Below, piece by piece: positions 57,360 through 64,000 of a stretch of DNA of 64,000 nt. The DNA comes from QHWT01 sp963755695 (GTDB lineage: Bacteria > Acidobacteriota > Vicinamibacteria > Vicinamibacterales > 2-12-FULL-66-21). Under the pieces are notes generated by a model. That model saw only the letters and a program-made list of their open reading frames with translations, made no database searches and was not told where the DNA came from. The translations under genes and the position numbers were made by a program. The stretch's first letter is position 1. Each line of letters starts with the position of its first letter. Where the stretch lies: positions 1,612,001-1,676,000 of the forward strand of contig CAVWLB010000008.1 in NCBI GenBank assembly GCA_963755695.1, read 5' to 3'.

Positions 57360-58499
57360 ATGTCCGTAGAAGCTCCGAAACCGAAAGCTGGTTTGGAAGA
57401 CGTTGTCGCGGCGACCTCGTCGATCTGTTATCTCGACGGCCAGCGTGGCGTGCTGGCGTACTACGGTTACGACATTCACGATCTCGTGCGCGCCTCGTTC
57501 GAGGAATGTTGTTACCTGCTGTGGCACGGGCGGCTACCTAATCGCGCCGAGCTCGGCGACCTCCAGTCGCAGCTCGCGGCGGCGCGACCGCTCTCCGAGC
57601 CGATGCTGCGGTTGATGAAGCAGTTGCCCGCCTCGGACGGCATGGACACCCTCCGGACGCTGACCTCGGCGTTGGGCCAGTATGATCCCGAGGCCAGCGA
57701 CAATTCGCAGCCGGCAAACTACCGCAAGGCGGTGCGGCTCACGGCCCAGATGGCCAGTCTCGTCGCGACCTACGGGCGGCAGCAGGCTGGCGGCGGCCCG
57801 ATTCAACCCGATCCCGCGCTCGGCCACGCCGCGAATTTTCTCTACATGCTCACCGGCGACCGTCCGAATGCGCTCGCGATCCGCGCCTTCGACATCGCGC
57901 TGGTGTTGCACGCGGATCACGAGTTGAACGCGTCCACCTTTGCCGCTCGGGTGGCGGCCGCGACGCTGACCGATCTGTACTCGGCAATCGTTGGCGCGAT
58001 CGGCGCGCTCAAGGGTCCCCTGCATGGCGGGGCCAACGCCGACGTCATGCGCCTGCTGATCGAGATCGGCCAGGATGCACCGCCCGAACGGATCGACGAG
58101 GCGATTCGCGGAAAGCTGGCGCGCAAGGTGAAGGTCCCCGGCTTCGGGCATCGCGTCTACCGCACCGAGGATCCGCGCGCCACGCACCTGCGCAAGATGT
58201 CCAAGGAGCTTGGCGAGCGCGCCGGCAACAGCCGGTGGTACGAGATGTCGCAGCGCATCGAGCATCTCGTGACCGGAGAGAAGAAGCTCTACCCGAATGT
58301 CGACTTCTACTCCGCCTCGACCTACTACACACTCGGGATCCCGATCGATCTGTTCACGCCGATCTTCGCCGTCAGCCGCGTGTCCGGCTGGACCGCGCAC
58401 TGCCTCGAGCAGTACGCGAACAACCGGTTGATCCGTCCCAGGACCGACTACATCGGGCCGCCGTATCCGCAAACGTTTTTGCCGCTGGACCAACGGTGA
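57360..58499 (+). CDS. gltA: Citrate synthase
   Basis: A 379-residue intact citrate synthase of the shorter, Gram-positive/archaeal-like type I form (no N-terminal NADH-regulatory extension). Conserved parts: ICYLDGQRGVLAYYGYDI near the N-terminus; the oxaloacetate and acetyl-CoA residues in VLHADHELNASTFAARV, GPLHGGANADVMR (catalytic histidine), PGFGHRVYRTEDPR and VDFYSASTYYTLGIP (catalytic aspartate), and RPRTDYIGP at the C-terminus. It condenses acetyl-CoA with oxaloacetate at the entry of the TCA cycle. A methylcitrate synthase role cannot be excluded, but no prp genes are nearby. Surrounded by heptamer arrays on both sides. Confidence 0.93.
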   Translation: MSVEAPKPKAGLEDVVAATSSICYLDGQRGVLAYYGYDIHDLVRASFEECCYLLWHGRLPNRAELGDLQSQLAAARPLSEPMLRLMKQLPASDGMDTLRTLTSALGQYDPEASDNSQPANYRKAVRLTAQMASLVATYGRQQAGGGPIQPDPALGHAANFLYMLTGDRPNALAIRAFDIALVLHADHELNASTFAARVAAATLTDLYSAIVGAIGALKGPLHGGANADVMRLLIEIGQDAPPERIDEAIRGKLARKVKVPGFGHRVYRTEDPRATHLRKMSKELGERAGNSRWYEMSQRIEHLVTGEKKLYPNVDFYSASTYYTLGIPIDLFTPIFAVSRVSGWTAHCLEQYANNRLIRPRTDYIGPPYPQTFLPLDQR

Positions 58500-58505
58500 T
58501 TGTGT

Positions 58506-58653
58506 CGAGGCCCGAAGACCGAGGTCCGAGATCCGAGGTTCGAGGTTCGAGATCCGAGGTCCGATGGTTCGAGGGTTCAAGAATCGGCGTGATCGAGGAT
58601 GGTGTTGAGGTATCCGGTTGGTCGGGCCTCGGACATCGGACCTCGGTCCTCGG
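58506..58653. repeat. Opposed heptamer arrays between citrate synthase and ada
   Basis: Eight CGARRYY units without gaps (58506-58561: CGAGGCC, CGAAGAC, CGAGGTC, CGAGATC, CGAGGTT twice, CGAGATC, CGAGGTC), two looser ones to 58577, then about 45 bases, then CGGGCCT, CGGACAT, CGGACCT, CGGTCCT (58623-58650). The right block is complementary to the left. It begins seven bases after the gltA stop and fills most of the 213-base gap. Confidence 0.87.
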
Positions 58654-58712
58654 CAATTGCTCGTCCAATTCGCGGTAGCGCACGATCGACGCCGGCCGCT
58701 ATCCTGCGGCGC

Positions 58713-59801
58713 ATGATGACGCTCCCTTCCACCACCGAGATGTATCGTGCCCTCGTCGAACGGGACCAGTCGTTCGAGGGGCTGTTCTTCGCCTGCGTGC
58801 GGACGACCGGCATTTTCTGCAGGCCGACGTGCCGTGCACGCAAGCCAAGGCCGGAGAACGTCGAATTCGCCGCGACGATTCAGGAGGCGCTGCATCGCGG
58901 CTACCGGCCCTGCCGCGTCTGCGAGCCGATGTCGACGGGTCTCGCGGTACCGAACTGGCTCGAACCGCTGCTCGCCGAGATCCGGACCCACCCCGAGTTG
59001 CGGCTGCGCGATCACGATTTGCGCGTGCGCGGCCTGGATCCGGTGCAGGTCCGACGAACGTTCAAGCGCAGCTTCGGGATGACGTTCCAGGCCTACCAGC
59101 GGGCCTGCCGGCTCGGCACCGCGATGCGCGCGTTGCACGAGGGTTTGCCGACGCTCGATGCCGGCATGGACGCGGGATTCGAGTCGGACAGTGGTTTCCG
59201 GGCGGCCTTCGCCCGGGTGTTCGGCGAAACTCCCGGCCGTGCGCGCGAAACGGCGCTCCTGACCGCGACGTGGATCGAGACGCCGCTCGGTCCGATGCTC
59301 GCCATCGCCGGGGATCGCGGGCTCGAGCTCCTCGAGTTCGTCGACCGGCGCGCACTCGAAACGGAACTGCGCGAGCTACGCCGGATGCTTGGCGGAATCG
59401 TTCCTGGCGATCATCCGGTTCTGCGGACGACCCGCGAGCAGTTGCGGGAGTATTTCGACGGCCGCCGCCGCACGTTCGACATTCCACTGAACCAGCGCGG
59501 TTCGGAGTTCCAACGGAAGGCGTGGGCTGCGCTGTGCCGCATCCCGTACGGCGAGACACGAAGCTATGCGGACATGGCCCGCGAGGTCAGCTCTCCCGCC
59601 GCAGTGCGCGCCATCGGCCGCGTCAATGGCCAGAACCGGATCGCGATCGTGGTCCCGTGTCATCGGGTCATTCGATCTGACGGATCGCTCTGCGGCTACG
59701 GCGGCGGCCGCTGGCGGAAGCAGTGGCTGCTCGATCATGAGAAGGCTCATGACTTAGGCTCAAGGCTCAGGGTGGCTGATGACTCGAGGCTCAAGCCCTG
59801 A
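58713..59801 (+). CDS. ada: Ada-type alkylation-repair regulator and O6-methylguanine-DNA methyltransferase
   Basis: A 362-residue protein with all three Ada modules. The zinc module has C36, C40, C67 and C70 (GIFCRPTC, YRPCRVC), the first being the expected methyl-phosphotriester acceptor. An AraC-type helix-turn-helix follows (LDPVQVRRTFKRSFGMTFQA). The C-terminal methyltransferase holds IPYGETRSYADMAREV and the active-site VVPCHRVIRSDG (C316). It removes methyl groups from phosphates and O6-methylguanine and activates repair genes. ATG 58713 (or 58716) follows a TATCCT box by seven bases, so it may be leaderless. The last about fifteen residues are encoded by the heptamer array that starts before the stop. 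Confidence 0.93.
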   Translation: MMTLPSTTEMYRALVERDQSFEGLFFACVRTTGIFCRPTCRARKPRPENVEFAATIQEALHRGYRPCRVCEPMSTGLAVPNWLEPLLAEIRTHPELRLRDHDLRVRGLDPVQVRRTFKRSFGMTFQAYQRACRLGTAMRALHEGLPTLDAGMDAGFESDSGFRAAFARVFGETPGRARETALLTATWIETPLGPMLAIAGDRGLELLEFVDRRALETELRELRRMLGGIVPGDHPVLRTTREQLREYFDGRRRTFDIPLNQRGSEFQRKAWAALCRIPYGETRSYADMAREVSSPAAVRAIGRVNGQNRIAIVVPCHRVIRSDGSLCGYGGGRWRKQWLLDHEKAHDLGSRLRVADDSRLKP

Positions 59802-59836
59802 GCCAGCGAGTCCTGAGCCCGCATGGGCCCAGAGCC
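59744..59836. repeat. Opposed heptamer arrays at the 3' ends of ada and the permease
   Basis: GGCTCAN-type units (GGCTCAT, GACTTA, GGCTCAA, GGCTCAG, GGCTGAT, GACTCGA, GGCTCAA; 59744-59794) face complementary GCCCTGA/GTCCTGA/GCCCGCAT units (59795-59836). The junction is GGCTCAAGCCCTGAGCC. It overlaps the ada stop (59799-59801) and runs to the permease stop. It is therefore shared by two convergent genes. Confidence 0.82.
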
Positions 59837-62265
59837 TATTCCTGTCTGAGCGCCGTCGCCGGATCCGTTCGCGTCGCGCGCCGCGCAGGAATATAGGATG
59901 CGACGAGCGTGGCGATCAGCAGCAGCACTGCGACGCTGCCGAGCGTGAGTGGGTCTGACGGATTGGTTCTGAACAACAACGATCGAACCAATTGCATGAC
60001 CGGCACGGCCACCGCAGTGCCCACCACCAGACCGGCGAGTCCGATTGCCGCCCCGCCGCGGAGCACCAGCCGAAGAATGTCGATCGGCCGCGCACCGAGT
60101 GCCTGACGCACGCCGAACTCACGTCCGCGCTGTCCGACCGTCTGCGCCATGACGCCGTAAACACCAACAATCGCCAGGAACAATCCGGAAATGCCAAATG
60201 CCGAGACGAGGATGAGCGAAAAGCGGCGTGTCGCCACCGCAGCACCGGCGACCTCATCGAGTGTTCTGACAGTGGCGAGCGGCAGCTCCGGATCGAGTTC
60301 GTGCACGATGCGAGCGAGCGGCGCGACGAGCGATCGGGGGTCGCCGTCCGTGCGAACCGTGATGAACATGTCCTGCCGGTACGACGTCTGGGCCTGTGGG
60401 AAGTACACCCCGCCGGGGAGCGTGTCCGACCACGGGGCGTCCTTGAGGTCCCCGATCACGCCGACCACGGTCGTAGGCTGGTCGCTCCACAGCTTCAATC
60501 GCGCCCCAATCGCGTTCTGAGCATCTCCCCAGTAGTTTCGGGCGGTCGACTCATTGATCAATACGACCGGAGCCGACTTGTCGGTGTCGCTCGGCGCCAG
60601 GTCTCGTCCCGCGCGAAGCGGCAGTCCGAGCGCGCCAATGAATCCGGGTGTCAGGAAGTGATAACGCGCCTCGGGTCCCTGGTCTTGCGGAAATTGCCGC
60701 CCGATAATCTCGAACCCCGTGTTCTCGTCGTACCCGGTCCACGGCAGGTCGCTCGACAGACCGGCATTCGTCACGCCGGGAAGCGCGCGGACACGCGCGG
60801 TCAGCCGATCGAAGAATGCCGTCGCGTCGGGTCTCCCGTAGTAGCGAGCTGGTGGAAGGTTGATGACCCCCGTCAGGACGTGCTCGGGGCGGAAGCCAGG
60901 ATCGACGCGCAGCAGGGTGGCAAAGCTCCGGAGGAGCAGCCCGCCCGTGACCACCAGCACGAACGCGAGTGCAACTTCCGCCGTGACCAGCACCCGACGG
61001 AGTCGATGCTGCGCGCCGCCTGGCGCTCCGCGGCCGCCTTGAAGCGCGGGCGCCACATCGGCTCGCGCGAGCTGGATGGCTGGCGCGAGCCCGAAGAGCA
61101 GGGCCGTGCAGGCAGTGGCGATGAGGGTGTATGCGAGGACCACGCGGTCCACTCCAATCATCTGCAGCCGCGGCGTATTCTCGGGCGCCCAAGCGACCAG
61201 CGCCTTCACCGCGGCAAACGCGAAGCCGGTGCCGATCGTGGCACCGATCAATGCCAGCAGGATGCTCTCGCTGACGAGTTGTCGCACGAGCCGAAGCCGC
61301 GTGGCACCCAGTGCGGCCCGTACCCCGATTTCGCGCGACCGCGCCGTAGCACGCCCCAGCAGAAGGCCTGCCACGTTCAGGCAGGCGATGAAGAGCACGA
61401 CCGCTGCCGCTCCCAGCAGCGCCAGCAGCGTCGCTTCAGAGGTGCCGATGATATCGGTCCGCAGCGCACGCAGGTGCGTCGACCAGCGCTGGTTGGTCTC
61501 GGGATATTGTTTGGCCAGCTCCGCGGAGATCCGCCTCACATCGTCCTGAGCTTGCGCGACGGTCACGCCGGGACGCAGGCGGCCGACCACGCTCAGGAAG
61601 TGCTGGCCACGATCGCGACGCTGCGGGGACGAAGGCAGCGTCTGCGGCCACCAGATATCGACCGATTCGCCATGCGGGTACGATCGGTAGGTTCCGCCAA
61701 CGTGCTGCACGCCCGGTGGAAGAATGCCAACGACTTCGTAACTTTCACCAGAAAGTGTCACCGCCGTTCCGATGATCGAGGGATCCGATCCAAATCGCCG
61801 CGTCCAGAGCGCATGCGAGAGGATCACGACGCGGCTCCCGCCAGGAGTCTCGTCGTCTCTGGTGATGTCGCGTCCGAACAGCGGCTTGAACCCGAGGAGC
61901 TGAAAGTAGTCGGCGGTCACGCGCATCCCGCGCAGTTGCTCGGGGCGCTCGCCACCAAGCTGCAGATCGCTGCGCTGGTAGGCGGCCAGCAATGCGAACG
62001 CGCGCATCTTCCGGCGCAGCTCGAGGAAGCCGCCAGGCGAGACAGGGAATTCCGGCACCTCGGGCGGCGATTCCTCGAAGACCCGGATCAATCGATCCGG
62101 TTCGGGATAGGGAAGTGGCTTCAGCAGCACCCCATGTACCACGCTGAAGATTGCCGTGTTGGCGCCGACGCCGAGCGCCAGCGTGAGGGCCGCCACGATC
62201 GTAAATCCGGGAGAACCGACGAGCATTCGCGTGGCGTAGCGAATGTCCTGTAGGGCGCTCTGCAT
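59836..62265 (-). CDS. ADOP-family MacB/FtsX-like permease
   Basis: An 809-residue permease. I start at the ATG at 62265 because QSALQDIRYATRMLVGSPGF is the conserved N-terminus; an upstream GTG adds unlike sequence. The first helix (FTIVAALTLALGVGANTAIF) is the family hallmark, followed by a periplasmic MacB-like domain (VHGVLLKPLPYPEPDRLIRV ... GVQHVGGTYRSYP), three FtsX helices, then a second copy of the same arrangement beginning RVLVTAEVALAFVLVVTGG. This duplicated architecture without an own ATPase is the acidobacterial duplicated orphan permease. The substrate is unknown; no ATPase is adjacent. Confidence 0.92.
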   Translation of the reverse strand: MQSALQDIRYATRMLVGSPGFTIVAALTLALGVGANTAIFSVVHGVLLKPLPYPEPDRLIRVFEESPPEVPEFPVSPGGFLELRRKMRAFALLAAYQRSDLQLGGERPEQLRGMRVTADYFQLLGFKPLFGRDITRDDETPGGSRVVILSHALWTRRFGSDPSIIGTAVTLSGESYEVVGILPPGVQHVGGTYRSYPHGESVDIWWPQTLPSSPQRRDRGQHFLSVVGRLRPGVTVAQAQDDVRRISAELAKQYPETNQRWSTHLRALRTDIIGTSEATLLALLGAAAVVLFIACLNVAGLLLGRATARSREIGVRAALGATRLRLVRQLVSESILLALIGATIGTGFAFAAVKALVAWAPENTPRLQMIGVDRVVLAYTLIATACTALLFGLAPAIQLARADVAPALQGGRGAPGGAQHRLRRVLVTAEVALAFVLVVTGGLLLRSFATLLRVDPGFRPEHVLTGVINLPPARYYGRPDATAFFDRLTARVRALPGVTNAGLSSDLPWTGYDENTGFEIIGRQFPQDQGPEARYHFLTPGFIGALGLPLRAGRDLAPSDTDKSAPVVLINESTARNYWGDAQNAIGARLKLWSDQPTTVVGVIGDLKDAPWSDTLPGGVYFPQAQTSYRQDMFITVRTDGDPRSLVAPLARIVHELDPELPLATVRTLDEVAGAAVATRRFSLILVSAFGISGLFLAIVGVYGVMAQTVGQRGREFGVRQALGARPIDILRLVLRGGAAIGLAGLVVGTAVAVPVMQLVRSLLFRTNPSDPLTLGSVAVLLLIATLVASYIPARRATRTDPATALRQE

Positions 62266-62315
62266 GATGCGCACTTGGACGGCCGGTCTACCGGATTGGT
62301 TGCTGGTGCCGGACA

Positions 62316-62345
62316 TTGGATCTCGGGCCCCGGGGTCCCAGCCTC
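62316..62345. repeat. Short degenerate heptamer-like inverted repeat
   Basis: GGATCTC, GGGCCCC facing GGGGTCC, CAGCCTC: the inner units are complementary (6 of 7), the outer only partly. It lies between the divergent permease and lepA starts; it may be a decayed member of the array family or simply a GC palindrome. Confidence 0.35.
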
Positions 62346-62360
62346 AGGAAGATGCACGAA

Positions 62361-62369
62361 TGCTATAAT
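62361..62369 (+). promoter_or_regulatory. Extended -10 promoter of lepA
   Basis: TGC followed by a perfect TATAAT. Initiation near 62376 gives a leader of about ten bases before the ATG at 62387, too short for a Shine-Dalgarno, and none is seen. No -35 is needed for an extended -10 site. Confidence 0.68.
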
Positions 62370-62386
62370 TTACTTTCCCTAACTAC

Positions 62387-64000
62387 ATGAATCAGCAATA
62401 CATCCGCAATTTTTCCGTCATCGCGCACATCGACCACGGCAAGAGCACTCTCGCCGACCGGTTCCTCGAGATTACCGGTGCCTTACAGCCGCGCGAGATG
62501 GAAGCGCAGGTCCTCGACACGATGGACCTCGAGCGTGAACGCGGTATCACGATCAAGGCGCACGCCGTCCGATTGACCTACAAGGCGGAAGATGGCGAGA
62601 CTTACATCCTCAACCTGATCGATACGCCTGGACACGTGGATTTTTCTTACGAAGTGACCCGATCGTTGTCAGCGAGCGAAGGCGCGCTGCTCATCGTCGA
62701 CGCATCACAGGGCGTCGAGGCGCAGACGCTGGCAAATGCCTACCTCGCGGTCGAGAACAATCTGGAGATCGTGCCGGTCATCAACAAGATCGATCTGCCT
62801 GGCGCGCAGCCTGACGAAGCGAAGCGGCAGATCGAGGACATCGTCGGTCTCGACGCGAGCCACGCGATCCTCGCGAGCGCGAAGGAGGGCACCGGCGTCA
62901 AGGACATCCTCGAGGCAATCGTCCATCGACTGCCGCCGCCGGCCGGCATTCCCGACGCGCCGCTGAAGGCTCTGATTTTCGATTCGTGGTACGACGCCTA
63001 TCGCGGGGTCATCATCCTCACGCGGGTAATCGACGGGGTGATGCGCGCCGGACAGAAGATCCGTTTCATGGCGCTCGGACAGGAGTACGTCGTCGAACAG
63101 GTCGGGACCTTCTCGCCGAAGCCACAGACCGTCGATGAACTTGGGGTGGGCGAGGTCGGATTCGTGTTCGCCGGCATCAAAACGGTTGGCGACGCGAAGA
63201 TTGGCGACACGATTACCGACGCCGCCAATCCCGCGTCGGAGCCGTTCCCCGGCTTCAAGGAAATGAAGCCGATGGTGTTCGCGGGACTCTATCCCGTCGA
63301 GGGCAGCGAGTACCCCGAGCTGCGGGATGCGCTCGAAAAGCTTCGACTGAACGACGCGTCGTTCTTCTTCGAGCCGGAGACCTCCGCCGCGCTCGGGTTT
63401 GGGTTCCGATGCGGGTTCCTCGGCCTGCTGCACATGGAGATCGTCCAGGAACGCCTCGAGCGCGAGTTCAACGTGGATCTCGTCACGACCGCGCCTGGGG
63501 TCCTCTACCGCGTCACCACCACCGACGGACAGGTGCAGGAGATCGACAGCCCGGCGAAGCTTCCGGATGCCGGCCGCATCGAGAAGATCGAGGAGCCGAT
63601 CATCACCGCGATGATCCTGACGCCGTCCGCGCACGTCGGTGGGATTCTCGAACTGTGCCAGGAGAAGCGGGGCGTGCAGAAAGGACTGGAATACCTCACG
63701 TCCGACCGCGTGCTCATCACCTACGAGCTGCCGTTCAACGAGGTGGTGCTGGATTTCTACGATCGGCTCAAGACCATCTCGCGCGGGTACGCATCGCTCG
63801 ACTATCATGTGACCGGCTACTGGGAATCGCCGCTGGTGAAGCTCGATATCCTGGTGAACGAGGAGCCGGTCGACGCACTATCGACGATAGTGCATCGTGA
63901 GTCGGCGTACAGCTCGGGGGCGGGCGCTCGCGTCGAAAATGCGCGAGCTCATTCCGCGGCAGATGTTCGAGATTGCCATCCAGGCCGCGGTGGGGAGCCG
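62387..64000 (+). CDS. lepA: Elongation factor 4 LepA, partial, with a frameshift near 63916
   Basis: The N-terminal about 538 of about 600 residues of EF4/LepA, truncated by the window edge. G-domain motifs are FSVIAHIDHGKSTLADRF (G1), RERGITIKA (G2), NLIDTPGHVDFS (G3), VINKIDLP (G4) and ASAKEG (G5). Domain II-III includes DSWYDAYRGVI and GFRCGFLGLLHMEIVQERL; domain V and the LepA-specific part begin YELPFNEVVLDFYDRLK. A run of five Gs at 63916-63920 has one extra base: in the following frame the text becomes KMRELIPRQMFEIAIQAA, which is standard. EF4 assists translation under stress, back-translocating ribosomes. Confidence 0.95.
   Translation, partial: MNQQYIRNFSVIAHIDHGKSTLADRFLEITGALQPREMEAQVLDTMDLERERGITIKAHAVRLTYKAEDGETYILNLIDTPGHVDFSYEVTRSLSASEGALLIVDASQGVEAQTLANAYLAVENNLEIVPVINKIDLPGAQPDEAKRQIEDIVGLDASHAILASAKEGTGVKDILEAIVHRLPPPAGIPDAPLKALIFDSWYDAYRGVIILTRVIDGVMRAGQKIRFMALGQEYVVEQVGTFSPKPQTVDELGVGEVGFVFAGIKTVGDAKIGDTITDAANPASEPFPGFKEMKPMVFAGLYPVEGSEYPELRDALEKLRLNDASFFFEPETSAALGFGFRCGFLGLLHMEIVQERLEREFNVDLVTTAPGVLYRVTTTDGQVQEIDSPAKLPDAGRIEKIEEPIITAMILTPSAHVGGILELCQEKRGVQKGLEYLTSDRVLITYELPFNEVVLDFYDRLKTISRGYASLDYHVTGYWESPLVKLDILVNEEPVDALSTIVHRESAYSSGAGARVENARAHSAADVRDCHPGRGGEP

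Noticed and set aside
59992..62253. A 753-codon open frame antisense to the permease
   Set aside because: It is the shadow of a GC-rich gene; the composition is rich in Arg, Gln, His and Glu, with no signal or domain, whereas the other strand encodes a complete ADOP protein.

Overview
The window is GC-rich chromosomal DNA from a bacterium that is most likely an Acidobacteriota. The best lineage marker is a full-length ADOP permease (acidobacterial duplicated orphan permease, 59.8-62.3 kb). Gene content fits a Gram-negative-type cell: MurE carries the DNPR motif of meso-diaminopimelate-adding enzymes, the division proteins are canonical, and there is a large surface-glycan locus. Lineage below phylum cannot be decided from this sequence.

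Layout. (1) 0-2.4 kb: the start of a secreted protein, a HEAT-repeat lipoprotein-like or periplasmic protein, and a DPM1-type glycosyltransferase. (2) 2.3-25.2 kb: a long, almost entirely minus-strand surface-polysaccharide locus. It holds three polytopic GT39-like sugar transferases, a Wzx/MATE-type flippase, an NAD-dependent sugar epimerase, a heptosyltransferase-like GT9, GT4 and GT2 enzymes, two radical SAM enzymes (one B12-binding, one SPASM), a methyltransferase, and an MBOAT plus SGNH pair expected to acylate the glycan. Genes overlap or are spaced by a few bases, so most form one or two operons. (3) 25.3-26.4 kb: a ychF-type GTPase, divergent from (4) the dcw cluster 26.5-43.2 kb: mraZ-rsmH-ftsL-ftsI-murE-murF-mraY-murD-ftsW-murG-murC-ftsQ-ftsA-ftsZ, with no murB or ddl. 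(5) 43.4-48.1 kb: a B12-type radical SAM protein, a small SpoVG-like protein, acpS, pgeF, rnhA and a coiled-coil zinc-ribbon protein. (6) 48.4-54.8 kb, minus strand: a CAT-anticodon tRNA, rpoD, dnaG and mutS2. (7) 54.9-64 kb: larB, a cellulose-synthase-like GT2, citrate synthase, ada, the ADOP permease and the start of lepA.

Two things stand out. First, many genes are broken by single-base indels. Between about 24.2 and 35.8 kb there is one roughly every 50-200 bases, mostly +1 insertions, and essential genes read perfectly once each is skipped. This looks like unpolished single-molecule sequence rather than gene decay, and I annotate those genes over their restored full span. Second, the intergenic stretches on the right half hold a series of 7-base-period arrays arranged as two opposed (inverted) blocks. 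They begin at or next to the stop codon of a neighbouring gene, each has its own heptamer word, and one encloses an intrinsic terminator. The shared geometry without shared sequence is the most unusual feature of the window.

Several genes (the GT2 at 1607, citrate synthase, probably ada, lepA) have extended or near-consensus -10 boxes directly upstream of the start codon and no Shine-Dalgarno sequence, suggesting leaderless or very short-leader mRNAs. Others (mraZ, ftsA, ftsZ, rpoD) have clear Shine-Dalgarno sites.
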